Below, one piece after another: positions 1 through 8,501 of a stretch of DNA of 41,443 nucleotides; positions within the stretch are counted from its first letter, which is position 1, and every line of letters begins with the position of its first letter. This DNA is from Methylobacterium sp. Leaf112. Lineage in GTDB: Bacteria; Pseudomonadota; Alphaproteobacteria; Rhizobiales; Beijerinckiaceae. A program made the translations under genes and the position numbers. The notes under the pieces are model-generated. The model did not search any database, was not told the DNA's origin, and saw only the letters and a list, made by a program, of their open reading frames with translations. The stretch is taken from the NCBI RefSeq assembly GCF_001423295.1, contig NZ_LMNG01000015.1:1-41443 (forward strand). Direction: 5' to 3'.

Positions 1-318
1 CCGGATCATCCATCCGATAACGCCTCCAAGAGAACCGGCGCCGCCGCCAAGACCAAAGTCCCGCTGGCCGCCGCCGATGAACAGGCTTCTACGGGCCCAC
101 AGCCCAACCGTCAACGGCCAAATGACGGATTTGCGAAAAAACTTGCATCCGGCTCGGCAGAAGCCGCCCATGGCCCGCCTGTGCCCCGCAAACGGGATTT
201 CCCGCGAGATGTGCCATTCGAACCGGTGAGCCGTGCCCCTCCGCTCCCCCGCCGTGCCCTGCCTCGGGGCCGTTCCCAGCCGGTTCGGTTGAGCGGAGCC
301 CCCTACCCTCTCGCGGGA
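1..318. other. Region before the cyo operon end, no supported gene
   Basis: No gene can be supported here. The plus frame beginning at base 1 is open through to the stop at 466-468 and could be the tail of a protein that starts before the window (Lys/Ala/Pro-rich), but from 319 on it only mirrors the SURF1 gene. A minus frame with an ATG near 172 is also open to the left edge. Both are expected by chance at this GC content. Confidence 0.3.
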
Positions 319-1053
319 TCAGGCGGACCGGGCGCCTGCGCGGCGCCTTGCATCGCGAAGCACGTAGGCGGCGGCGCCCAGCACCATGGCTGCGAGGGCG
401 AACCAGGTCAGGGCGTAGACGAGGTGGTTGTCCGGGAACGCCACGACCGTCAGGCCCCCCTGCGGTAGGCCTCCGGGATTGGGTGTCGCATCGGCATCGA
501 CGAAATACGGCGCCACCCGCGACAATCCGCGATCGGCGGCGATGGCGGCGACATCGCGCGAGTACCAGCGCCCGGCCGCCGGATCGTTGTCGCGCAGGAA
601 GGCGCCGCCGGGCTCCGACAGACGCAGCAGGCCGGTGACCCGCACGGGACCGGCGACCTGGCCCGCCGCGCGGGTGGCGGGGTCGCGGCGGTCCCTCGGC
701 ACGAAGCCGCGATTGACCAGGATCGTCCCCCCCTCCGCCATCAGGGGGGTCAGCACCCAGAACCCCGCCCCGGCCTCGGTCACGGCCTGGACCAGGGTCT
801 CGCGGTCATGGGCGAACAGGCCCGAAACGAAGACGCGGGTGTAGGGCTCGCAGGCCGGGGCACAGTCGGTGGGGGCCGGCACCGGCGCCGCCTGCAGGCG
901 CGCGTCGACCCGGGCGACGAGGTCGTGCTTCCAGGCGCGGCGCTGGAGCTGCCACGTTCCGAGGCAGGCGAGGCCCGCGGCGACGAGGCAGGCGAGGAGC
1001 CCGAACAGCCACAGGCCCGCGCGCGGGCGGGCCTGTGGAGCGGGTGCGGTCAC
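319..1053 (-). CDS. SURF1-family oxidase assembly protein
   Basis: A 244-residue membrane protein of the SURF1/Shy1 family, which helps insert heme into terminal oxidases. It has the family layout: one N-terminal membrane helix (about residues 14-33, followed by GTWQLQRRAWK), a long periplasmic domain containing the NRGFVP motif, and a C-terminal helix (about 211-231, preceded by NHLVYALTWF). The start is GTG, 19 nt after the cyoD stop, so it is the last gene of the cyo operon. SURF1 genes at this place in alphaproteobacterial cyo operons are thought to serve the bo3 oxidase; that role is inferred from position. Confidence 0.92.
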   Translation of the reverse strand: MTAPAPQARPRAGLWLFGLLACLVAAGLACLGTWQLQRRAWKHDLVARVDARLQAAPVPAPTDCAPACEPYTRVFVSGLFAHDRETLVQAVTEAGAGFWVLTPLMAEGGTILVNRGFVPRDRRDPATRAAGQVAGPVRVTGLLRLSEPGGAFLRDNDPAAGRWYSRDVAAIAADRGLSRVAPYFVDADATPNPGGLPQGGLTVVAFPDNHLVYALTWFALAAMVLGAAAYVLRDARRRAGARSA

Positions 1054-1072
1054 GGGCGGCCCGCGCCGGCGA

Positions 1073-1525
1073 TCAATGCTGGTGCTGATGCGGCGCCGGC
1101 GCCGCGACCCCCGGTTCGGTCGGCGTCGATTGGGGGGCCGGCATGTGCATGCCGTGGTCGGCCGGCATCATGTTGGTGTCGAGGTGGTACATCACCCACA
1201 CGGACCCCACGAGGGTGATTAGCACCAGGGTCAGGGTGAAGATCAGGGCGAGAATCGTCCACCCGCCCTCGGACTTCGTGTTCATATGCAGGAAGTAGAC
1301 CATGTGGACCACGATCTGCACCACGGCGAAGCCCATGACGACGATGCCGGTGAGCCTCGGATTGCCGAGGACGTCGCTCATCACCAGCCAGAACGGGATC
1401 GCGGTGAGCACGACCGAGGCCAGGAAGCCGGTCATGTAGTCCCGGAACGTGCCGTGGCCGCCGGGCTCCTCGTGGACGTCGCGCCCACTGCCCCGCGTGT
1501 GCAGGTCCTCCGATGCGACGCTCAT
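1073..1525 (-). CDS. cyoD: Cytochrome o ubiquinol oxidase subunit IV
   Basis: A 150-residue small subunit of the bo3 quinol oxidase, needed for assembly and stability of the CuB/heme o site. After a charged Gly/His-rich N-terminus it has three membrane helices, the second carrying VQIVVHMVYFLHM, which is characteristic of subunit IV. The protein is longer than the usual 110-125 residues because of a C-terminal tail rich in Met and His (NMMPADHGMHMPAP and a final HQHQH). By family topology the tail should lie in the periplasm. The start ATG immediately follows the cyoC stop, so translation is probably coupled. Confidence 0.93.
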   Translation of the reverse strand: MSVASEDLHTRGSGRDVHEEPGGHGTFRDYMTGFLASVVLTAIPFWLVMSDVLGNPRLTGIVVMGFAVVQIVVHMVYFLHMNTKSEGGWTILALIFTLTLVLITLVGSVWVMYHLDTNMMPADHGMHMPAPQSTPTEPGVAAPAPHQHQH

Positions 1526-2173
1526 CTAGAGGACTCCCATGAGGTAGACGAAGGTGAACACGCCGATCCAGACCACGTCGAGGAAGTGCCAGAACATCGA
1601 CAGGCACATCAGCCGGCGCTTGTTCTCGTCCCCGAGCCCGCGCATCTGGACCTGGATCATGAGGATCACGAGCCAGACGATGCCGAGGCTGACGTGCAGG
1701 CCGTGGGTGCCGACCAGGGTGAAGAACGCCGACAGGAACGCGCTGCGCTGGGGCGTCGCCCCCTCGTGGATGAGGTGGTGGAACTCGTAGAGTTCGAGGC
1801 CGATGAAGCACAGGCCGAACAGGCCGGTGACGCCGAGCCACAGCAGCATGCGGCCCTGTTTCTCCTTCTCCATCTCCAGCATGGCGAAGCCGTAGGTGAT
1901 GGAGGAGAACAGCAGCATCGAGGTGTTGAGCGCCACGAGCTTGAGGTCGAACAGGTCCTTCGGCGAAGGACCGGCCGCGTAGTTGCGCCCGAGCACGGCG
2001 TAGACGGCGAACAGGGCCGCGAAGATGAGGCAATCGCTCATCAGGTAGAGCCAGAAGCCCAGCATCGTTCCCCCTTCGGGATGATGCTTGCCCTGCGCGT
2101 CGTGGAAGACCGGGGTGTCCCCCGGTCCCTTGAAATCGTCGGCGGTGAAGGCCGCCGTGGAATGCGCCGCCAT
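1526..2173 (-). CDS. cyoC: Cytochrome o ubiquinol oxidase subunit III
   Basis: A 215-residue five-helix subunit III of the heme-copper quinol oxidase. The sequence shows the family signature GFWLYLMSDCLIFAALFA near residue 35-50, GTHGLHVSLGIVWL, and the C-terminal WHFLDVVWIGVFTFVYL. I chose the ATG at 2173, which gives MAAHSTAAF. The frame stays open upstream, but only as an out-of-frame shadow of cyoB. The gene begins 5 nt after the cyoB stop and ends exactly where cyoD begins. The soluble N-terminus is His-rich (about residues 1-32). Confidence 0.94.
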   Translation of the reverse strand: MAAHSTAAFTADDFKGPGDTPVFHDAQGKHHPEGGTMLGFWLYLMSDCLIFAALFAVYAVLGRNYAAGPSPKDLFDLKLVALNTSMLLFSSITYGFAMLEMEKEKQGRMLLWLGVTGLFGLCFIGLELYEFHHLIHEGATPQRSAFLSAFFTLVGTHGLHVSLGIVWLVILMIQVQMRGLGDENKRRLMCLSMFWHFLDVVWIGVFTFVYLMGVL

Positions 2174-2178
2174 GGTTC

Positions 2179-4182
2179 TCAGACCCGTTCCGCCAGGAGT
2201 GCCGTGCGCGCATTCTCCGTCCGCACGACCTCGTCGACGGGAATGTAGAAGTCGCGGGCGTAGTTGAAGGTGTGACCGATGGTGACCACCGCCAGCGCCA
2301 CGAAGCTGAGCGCCGCCAGCCACCAGATGTACCAGATCATCGCGAACGAGAAGACGATGCTGAGCATCCCGAGGATGATGCCGGCCGCGGTGCTGCGCGG
2401 CATGTGGATCTTGTTGAAGCCGCTCACCGGCCGGACGTAGCCGCGCTTCTTCATGTCCCACCACGCGTCATGGTCGTGGACCACGGGCGTGAAGGCGAAG
2501 TTGTAGTCCGGCGGCGGCGAGGAGGTCGCCCATTCGAGGGTACGGCCGTTCCACGGATCGCCGGTCAGGTCGCGCAGTTCCTCGCGCCTCAGGAAACTCA
2601 CCACCAGGGTGACGATGAACGAGGCGATGCCGAGCAGGATGAGGAACGCCCCGAAGGCCGCGATGACGAACCAGATCTGGAGCGACGGGTCGTCGAAGTG
2701 CTGCACCCGGCGCGTCACGCCCATGAGCCCGAGGATGTAGAGCGGCATGAAGGCGAACCAGAAGCCCGTGAGCCAGAACCAGAACGAGGTCTTGCCCCAG
2801 AACGGATCGAGCTTGTAGCCGAAGGCCTTCGGGAACCAGTAGGTGATGCCCGCGAGCATGCCGAACAGCACGCCGCCGATGATGACGTTGTGGAAGTGCG
2901 CGACGAGGAAAAGCGAGTTGTGCAGCACGAAGTCGGCCGGGGGCACCGCGAGGAGCACGCCGGTCATGCCGCCGACGGTGAAGGTCACCATGAAGCCGAC
3001 GGTCCAGAGCATCGGCACGTCGAAGTCGATGCGGCCCCTGTACATAGTGAACAGCCAGTTGAAGATCTTGGCCCCCGTCGGGATCGAGATGATCATCGTC
3101 GTGATGCCGAAGAAGGAGTTCACGCTGGCGCCCGACCCCATGGTGAAGAAGTGGTGCAGCCACACGAGGTAGGACAGGATCGTGATCACCACCGTGGCGT
3201 AGACCATCGAGGCGTAGCCGAAGAGGCGCTTGCGCGAGAACGTCGCGACGATCTCGGAGAACACGCCGAAGGCCGGCAGGATGAGGATGTAGACCTCCGG
3301 GTGACCCCAGATCCACACGAGGTTCACGTACATCATCGGGTTGCCGCCGAGATCGTTCGAGAAGAAGTGCGTGCCCACGTAGCGATCGAGGGACAGCATC
3401 GACAGAACGGCGGTGAGGACCGGGAAGGCGGCCACGATGAGGATGTTGGTGCAGAGGGACGTCCAGGTGAAGATCGGCATCCGCATCATGCTCATGCCGG
3501 GGGCCCGCATCTTCACGATGGTGGCGATGAGGTTGATGCCCGAGAGCAGCGTCCCGATCCCGGCGATCTGCAGCGCCCAGATATAATAGTCGACGCCGAC
3601 CCCGGGGCTCATGGCCGGTCCCGACAGGGGCGGATAGGCGAGCCAGCCCGTGCGGGCGAATTCGCCGACGAACAGCGAGGCCATCACCGTGAGGGCGCCG
3701 CTGACGGTCATCCAGAAGCTGAAGTTGTTGAGGAACGGGAAGGCCACGTCGCGGGCGCCGATCTGCAGGGGCACGACGTAGTTCATCAGGCCCGTCACCA
3801 AGGGCATCGCCACGAAGAAGATCATGATCACGCCGTGGGCCGTGAAGATCTGGTCGTAGTGGTGCGGCGGCAGGTAGCCCTCGTTGGCGCCGAAGGCCAT
3901 GGCCTGCTGGGCCCGCATCATCAGGGCGTCGGCAAAGCCGCGCAGGAGCATGACCAGGGCCAGCACGATGTACATGATGCCGATCTTCTTGTGATCGACG
4001 CTCGTGAACCAGTCGCGCCACAGGGGCCCCCAGAGGCGGAAATAGGTGAGGCCGCCGAGGACCACGAGGCCGCCGAGGCCGACCATCGCGAAGGTGACGA
4101 GGAGGATCGGCTCATGCAGCGGAACGGCGTCGAGGGTCAGCCGCCCGAACAGGAGCTTCTGAAGATCCGGATTGGAGAACAT
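2179..4182 (-). CDS. cyoB: Cytochrome o ubiquinol oxidase subunit I
   Basis: A 667-residue catalytic subunit that oxidises quinol, reduces O2 to water and pumps protons. All key residues align with E. coli CyoB at a constant offset of +10: heme b ligands His116 and His429, heme o ligand His431, CuB ligands His294, His343 and His344, the crosslinking Tyr298, Glu296 of the D-channel end (GHPEVY), and Lys372 of the K-channel (IPTGAKIF). It is full length, with the extra N- and C-terminal helices typical of CyoB. It lies 54 nt after the cyoA stop and 5 nt before cyoC. Confidence 0.97.
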   Translation of the reverse strand: MFSNPDLQKLLFGRLTLDAVPLHEPILLVTFAMVGLGGLVVLGGLTYFRLWGPLWRDWFTSVDHKKIGIMYIVLALVMLLRGFADALMMRAQQAMAFGANEGYLPPHHYDQIFTAHGVIMIFFVAMPLVTGLMNYVVPLQIGARDVAFPFLNNFSFWMTVSGALTVMASLFVGEFARTGWLAYPPLSGPAMSPGVGVDYYIWALQIAGIGTLLSGINLIATIVKMRAPGMSMMRMPIFTWTSLCTNILIVAAFPVLTAVLSMLSLDRYVGTHFFSNDLGGNPMMYVNLVWIWGHPEVYILILPAFGVFSEIVATFSRKRLFGYASMVYATVVITILSYLVWLHHFFTMGSGASVNSFFGITTMIISIPTGAKIFNWLFTMYRGRIDFDVPMLWTVGFMVTFTVGGMTGVLLAVPPADFVLHNSLFLVAHFHNVIIGGVLFGMLAGITYWFPKAFGYKLDPFWGKTSFWFWLTGFWFAFMPLYILGLMGVTRRVQHFDDPSLQIWFVIAAFGAFLILLGIASFIVTLVVSFLRREELRDLTGDPWNGRTLEWATSSPPPDYNFAFTPVVHDHDAWWDMKKRGYVRPVSGFNKIHMPRSTAAGIILGMLSIVFSFAMIWYIWWLAALSFVALAVVTIGHTFNYARDFYIPVDEVVRTENARTALLAERV

Positions 4183-4236
4183 GGGCCTGTCTCGTGAGAG
4201 GAGTGCCGAATGGGGCCGCGGGCGGAGGCGTCCGCG

Positions 4237-5457
4237 TTATTTGTTGAGCTGACCGGGGGCGACGGGATCGGTGCCGCCGGGTCCGTCGCTCTTGGTTCCG
4301 TCCCCGGCCGGAGCGGCATCCCCCGCGCCGGTGGCGTGACCGGAATGATCGTGGCCGGAATGGTCCGATCCCGAATGCGGCTTCACCTCGGGCGCCGTGG
4401 ATTTCGGCTTCATGCCCTGCGGCTGCTCGGGGCTGTGCGACGACCGCCCCGAACCGCCGACGGTGGCGGCGTTGCCCTCGTCGCCGCGCTCGGCGTAGCG
4501 ATTGTCGTATTCCAGGCGCGCCCGGTTGGCGTGGCTGTCCTTGCCGGCGCCGCCCTTGGCGTCGATGGCCATCATCTCGTGCATGCACATCTTGCCGGGC
4601 ACGGCACACATGTTGAGCACCCGCCCGTAGAGGCCGGGATCGACGGAGGAGTAGAACGTCACCGGCTCGCGCTCGCTCGGCCGCTCGAGTTCGAGGTAGG
4701 CGTCGCGGCTGAGCGGCTTGTCGGCCGCCTTCGCCTTGGCGACCCAGGCGTCGAAGCCGGCCTGATCGAGGCCGACGAAGCGGAAGTTCATGCGGGAGAA
4801 GCCCGAGCCGCTGTAGTTCGCCGACATGCCCTCGAAGGTGCCGGGCTTGTTGATCACGGCGTGCAGCTTCGTCTCCATGCCGGGCATGGCGTAGATCTGC
4901 CCGGCCAGCGCGGGGATGAAGAACGAGTTCATCACCGTGGCGGCCGTGATCTTGAACGTGATGGGCACATCGACGGGGGCGGCGATCTCGTTGACGGTGG
5001 CGATGCCCTGATCTGGGTAGAAGAACAGCCACTTCCAATCGAGTGCGACGACCTCGACCACCAGGGGCTTCACGTCCTTCGGCAGGGGCCGCGACGCGTC
5101 CAGGCGGCTCAGCGGCCGGTAGGGATCGAGGGTGTGGGTGCTGATCCAGGTGAGCGCGCCGAGCGCGATGACGATCACCAGGGGCGCCGACCAGATCAGC
5201 ACCTCGAGGTGGGTCGAGTGGTGCCAATCAGGATCGTAGGTCGCCGCCTTGTTCGACGCGCGGTAGCGCCAGGCGAAGAACAGGGTCGCGGCGATCACCG
5301 GAATGATGATCAGCAGCATCAGCCCCGTGGAGGCGAGGATGAGGTCGCGCTGCCGCATGGCGATGTCGCCCGACGGCTGCATCAGCACCATGTTGCAGCC
5401 CGACAGCAGGCCGAACACGGGCAGGAGGAGGAGCGGTCTCAGAATTCTGACGGTCAT
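4237..5457 (-). CDS. cyoA: Cytochrome o ubiquinol oxidase subunit II, lipoprotein
   Basis: A 406-residue subunit II of the quinol oxidase. The ATG at 5457 gives a lipoprotein signal peptide with lipobox LLSG-Cys. Two membrane helices follow (about residues 42-62 and 86-106), then the periplasmic cupredoxin domain, which contains FLNPA-like segments (MNSFFIPALAGQIYAMPGM). The CuA ligands of cytochrome c oxidases are absent, as expected for a quinol oxidase. A further upstream start (5622) would add 55 residues ahead of the signal peptide and is rejected. The last 90 or so residues form a low-complexity tail with a His-rich block (HSGSDHSGHDHSGH) unlike E. coli CyoA. This is the first gene of the operon. 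Confidence 0.95.
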   Translation of the reverse strand: MTVRILRPLLLLPVFGLLSGCNMVLMQPSGDIAMRQRDLILASTGLMLLIIIPVIAATLFFAWRYRASNKAATYDPDWHHSTHLEVLIWSAPLVIVIALGALTWISTHTLDPYRPLSRLDASRPLPKDVKPLVVEVVALDWKWLFFYPDQGIATVNEIAAPVDVPITFKITAATVMNSFFIPALAGQIYAMPGMETKLHAVINKPGTFEGMSANYSGSGFSRMNFRFVGLDQAGFDAWVAKAKAADKPLSRDAYLELERPSEREPVTFYSSVDPGLYGRVLNMCAVPGKMCMHEMMAIDAKGGAGKDSHANRARLEYDNRYAERGDEGNAATVGGSGRSSHSPEQPQGMKPKSTAPEVKPHSGSDHSGHDHSGHATGAGDAAPAGDGTKSDGPGGTDPVAPGQLNK

Positions 5458-5560
5458 GGGATCGGCTGACGCGGACTCGATGATGCCGCCCGTGCCGTGC
5501 CGCGGATCGGCGTCACGTCGAACGTGGCGCCTAGTGCGATGCAACAGACCGGCCTGACAA

Positions 5561-5647
5561 GGGGAAAGGTATGCTCTCAGGTAGGCACTGGGAGCATAGC
5601 CAAACCCTTTCCCCCGAGGCAATGTCCCTTACCGCCTCAGGGACATT
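5561..5647. promoter_or_regulatory. Two strong inverted repeats between cyoA and the MHS transporter
   Basis: Element 1: arms GGGGAAAGG (5561-5569) and CCTTTCCCC (5606-5614) enclose a second perfect pair, TATGCTC (5570-5576) and GAGCATA (5592-5598). Element 2: perfect 9-bp arms AATGTCCCT (5621-5629) and AGGGACATT (5639-5647) around a 9-nt loop. An alternative pairing GAGGC (5616-5620) with GCCTC (5634-5638) would exclude element 2. They lie 104-190 nt upstream of cyoA and over 200 nt upstream of the divergent transporter, so they could be operators or a structured leader. Function is not established. Confidence 0.55.
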
Positions 5648-5862
5648 CTCCCGCCCCGGTGGCATCGTGTCCCCGTCCCGGCCGCGGCGCCGCGGCTGCG
5701 ACAGGGCAGCGCCGTTTCCGGGCCGGAGCGGCTTTCGCTTTGACGGGTGGTGGCGGCAGGCCCTAATCAGGACCGAGACTAGGTCAGGATCGAGACGAAG
5801 GGGCCGCGCCCAGGCGGACGCATCGCCCCCCATCCATCAACCCAGCGAGCAGACGTTTCCCG

Positions 5863-7197
5863 ATGAGCGCAGATTACGCAGTGCCGTCCTCGTCGGAGGC
5901 GGAGCGCCACGCCCACGAGGCCCTCTCGGACCATACGGTCGCCCCGGGCGAGATCGCCATCGGCGTGGTGATCGGCCGCGCCGCCGAGTATTTCGACTTC
6001 TTCGTCTACGGCATCGCCTCGGTGCTCATCTTCCCGAAGGTGTTCTTCCCCTTCGCGACGCCGCTCGCCGGCACGCTGTATTCCTTCGCGCTGTTCGCCC
6101 TCGCCTTCGTCGCCCGGCCCATCGGCTCGGCGATCTTCACGGAGATCGACCGGCGGCACGGGCGCGGGGTGAAGCTCACCATCGCGCTGTTCCTGCTCGG
6201 CGGCTCCACGGCGGCCATCGCCTTCCTGCCGAACTACGCGACGCTGGGCGCCACCACGATCTGGCTGCTCGCGGCCTTCCGGTTCGGCCAGGGCCTGGCG
6301 CTCGGCGGCGCCTGGGACGGCCTCGCCTCGCTGCTCGCCCTCAACGCCCCCGAGGGAAAGCGCGGCTGGTACGCGATGATGCCGCAGCTCGGCGCGCCCA
6401 TCGGCTTCATGCTGGCCTCGGCCCTGTTCGCGTTCTTCCTCGCCAACCTGTCGGAAGCCGACTTCCTCGATTTCGGCTGGCGCTACCCGTTCTTCGTCGC
6501 CTTCACCATCAACGTGGTGGCGTTGTTCGCCCGCCTGCGCCTCGTGGCGACGGAGGAATTCGTCCGCCTCATCGAGATGCGCGAACTCGAGCCGACGCCG
6601 GTGCTCGAGACCGTGCGGGTGCATGGCCGCGACATCCTCGTCGGCGCCTTCGTGCCCCTGGCAAGCTTCGCGCTGTTCCACCTCGTGACGGTGTTCCCGA
6701 TCTCGTGGATCAACCTGTTCACCCAGCGCTCGGTGGGCGAGTTCCTCATGGTGCAGTTCGCCGGGGCGGTCGTCGGTGCCGGCGCCATCGTGATCTCGGG
6801 CATCGTCGCCGACCAGATCGGACGCCGGACCCTGGTGGCCATCGCGGCCGGCTTGATCCTGCTGTTCGCCCTCGGCAGCATCGTGGCCCCACTGCTCGTC
6901 GGCGACAGCGAGGTCGGCCAGACCATCTACGTGTTGGTGGGCTTCGGTCTGCTCGGTCTCTCGTACGGCCAGACCTCGGGCTCGGTCACGAGCAACCTCG
7001 GCACCCGCTACCGCTACACCGGCGCGGCGCTCACCTCGGATCTGGCTTGGCTCATCGGCGCCGGTTTCGCGCCGCTGGTCGCCCTCAGCCTGTCGAGCGA
7101 GTTCGGTCTCGCCTGGGTCGGCGTCTACCTGCTGTCCGGTGCCGTCGCGACCCTCGCGGCCCTCGGCTACAACCGGCGCACCACCGCGACGGCCTGA
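5863..7197 (+). CDS. MHS-type major facilitator transporter
   Basis: A 444-residue inner-membrane transporter of the metabolite:H+ symporter group of the major facilitator superfamily (ProP/ShiA/KgtP relatives). About twelve hydrophobic segments are visible. The early YFDFFVYGIAS motif, the loop 2-3 signature (ARPIGSAIFTEIDRRHGR) and the loop 8-9 motif DQIGRR are typical of this group. Likely substrates are organic acids or compatible solutes, but nothing in the sequence decides between them. It is transcribed divergently from cyo, and no partner gene follows in the same direction. Confidence 0.85.
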   Translation: MSADYAVPSSSEAERHAHEALSDHTVAPGEIAIGVVIGRAAEYFDFFVYGIASVLIFPKVFFPFATPLAGTLYSFALFALAFVARPIGSAIFTEIDRRHGRGVKLTIALFLLGGSTAAIAFLPNYATLGATTIWLLAAFRFGQGLALGGAWDGLASLLALNAPEGKRGWYAMMPQLGAPIGFMLASALFAFFLANLSEADFLDFGWRYPFFVAFTINVVALFARLRLVATEEFVRLIEMRELEPTPVLETVRVHGRDILVGAFVPLASFALFHLVTVFPISWINLFTQRSVGEFLMVQFAGAVVGAGAIVISGIVADQIGRRTLVAIAAGLILLFALGSIVAPLLVGDSEVGQTIYVLVGFGLLGLSYGQTSGSVTSNLGTRYRYTGAALTSDLAWLIGAGFAPLVALSLSSEFGLAWVGVYLLSGAVATLAALGYNRRTTATA

Positions 7198-7238
7198 GTG
7201 ACTCGCCGTTCCACGGATGCGTGGAACGGCGCACCGCC

Positions 7239-7448
7239 CTACTCGGAACGGTCGCGCCCTGCTTGCGGCGCGGCATCCTCGTCCTCGTCCTCGGCGGTGG
7301 GGATCGCGTAGCGATCCGTCAGCCAGCGGCCGAGATCGACGTCGGCGCAGCGGGTCGAGCAGAACGGACGGAACTCCGGCTTGGCCGGCTTGCGGCAGAT
7401 CGGGCACGCCTCTTCGGGCGCCGTCGGCCAGGGAATCGGTCCGGTCAC
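7239..7448 (-). CDS. yacG: DNA gyrase inhibitor YacG-like zinc protein
   Basis: A 69-residue small zinc-binding protein. The four ligands are visible as CPICRK near residues 15-20 and CSTRC near 30-34, followed by DLGRWL, the conserved YacG helix. In E. coli YacG binds GyrB and inhibits gyrase. The start is a GTG whose bases overlap the maf stop (GTGA, 4-nt overlap), indicating translational coupling; the maf-yacG order is common in alphaproteobacteria. The C-terminus is acidic (EDEDEDAA). Confidence 0.88.
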   Translation of the reverse strand: MTGPIPWPTAPEEACPICRKPAKPEFRPFCSTRCADVDLGRWLTDRYAIPTAEDEDEDAAPQAGRDRSE

Positions 7449-8113
7449 AGGCTGCTCCCCGGTGCTTGTCCCCACGCTCCCCGAACGGGAAAACCCTCGC
7501 CTTCCAAGAGACTTAGGGTCTCGTAGAGCGGCAGGCCGATCACCGCGCTGTGCGAGCCGACGAGCTTGACCACGAAGGCGCCGGCCAGCCCCTGGATGGC
7601 GTAGCCGCCGGCCTTGCCGCGCCATTCCTCCGAGGCGACGTAGGCCTCGATCTCGCGACTCGACAGCCGCTTGAACCGCACCCGGGTCTCGACCACGCGT
7701 TCGCGCCGGGTGCCCTTCGGCGACAGGAGGCACACCGCCGTGTAGACCCGGTGCTGGCGCCCCGAGAGCAGGCGCAGGCAATCGGCGGCCTCGTCCGCCA
7801 CCTCGGCCTTCGGCAGGACGCGGCGCCCCACCGCCACCACGGTATCGGCAGCAATCACAAAGGCTTGGCGCATGTCGTCACGCCGCCGCGCCGCATCGCC
7901 CGCGACGTCGAGCTTGTCGCGCGCCAGGCGCCGGGCGAGCTCGCGCGGGGTCTCGGACTTGCGCGGCGTCTCGTCGACATCCGCCGGCAGGAGCGCGTCG
8001 GGCTCGATCCCGGCCTGCTGCAACAGGGCGAGCCGCCGCGGCGAAGCGGAGGCGAGGACGAGGCGGGCGCCGCCCGATGGCGCGGGTGACCCTGAGGCAT
8101 CTGCTGTCGTCAC
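7445..8113 (-). CDS. maf: Maf-family nucleotide pyrophosphatase
   Basis: A protein of about 222 residues of the Maf/YhdE family, which hydrolyses dTTP, UTP or modified nucleotides to monophosphates. Visible motifs are [10 protein letters not shown] at the N-terminus of the fold, [16 protein letters not shown] with the catalytic Asp, the [11 protein letters not shown] block and [11 protein letters not shown] chose the GTG at 8113; a TTG at 8149 would add 12 residues and neither has a clear ribosome site. It overlaps yacG by 4 nt at its 3' end. Confidence 0.9.
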   Translation of the reverse strand: MTTADASGSPAPSGGARLVLASASPRRLALLQQAGIEPDALLPADVDETPRKSETPRELARRLARDKLDVAGDAARRRDDMRQAFVIAADTVVAVGRRVLPKAEVADEAADCLRLLSGRQHRVYTAVCLLSPKGTRRERVVETRVRFKRLSSREIEAYVASEEWRGKAGGYAIQGLAGAFVVKLVGSHSAVIGLPLYETLSLLEGEGFPVRGAWGQAPGSSL

Positions 8114-8333
8114 GTGCGAACCGTCATGCGAAAAAAGTGATCCAGCCAAAGGACTTACGGGAACCTCCGCCGGCCCGGAGCGACACCGCCCGGCAAGCCG
8201 CGCGACGCTATCGGAATCCGGCCCGTATGGGAACGCACGCAGCCCCCATCAAGGCCGTGGACAACGCGACCGTGTCTGGTATGGTCCCTCCCGCGGCCCC
8301 AAACGCCGCACCGCAGGCCCCACGCCGCGGCTC

Positions 8334-8407
8334 GCGGGCGTAGTTCAGTGGTAGAACGTCAGCTTCCCAAGCTGAATATGCGGGTTCGATTCCCGCCGCC
8401 CGCTCCA
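8334..8407 (+). tRNA. tRNA-Gly(CCC)
   Basis: A complete cloverleaf: acceptor GCGGGCG (8334-8340) pairs with CGCCCGC (8397-8403), the anticodon stem TCAGC/GCTGA holds loop TTCCCAA with anticodon CCC, and the T arm is GCGGG/CCCGC around TTCGATT. The CCA end is encoded (8405-8407). Its 3' end faces the accessory region to the right. A 46-nt copy of its 3' half occurs inverted at 31207-31252. Confidence 0.95.
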
Positions 8408-8501
8408 AGCTTTCTCCTTTTAAATGAAACGCTCAGCGCCCTCGGCGTACCTGCTCGGAGTTGCGTCTCACAGACGGATCTCACACAGCCGTCGTTTTTT
8501 T

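Noticed and set aside
2272..4197. 641-residue plus-strand open frame
   Set aside because: It mirrors cyoB in an antisense frame, is extremely rich in His/Glu/Asp/Arg and has no family pattern; a GC-bias shadow.
5570..5600. CTCTCAGGTA-like string suggesting a glycine riboswitch
   Set aside because: The string occurs, but the preceding GGAGAG strand and the aptamer core are absent, and the neighbouring genes are not glycine-related.
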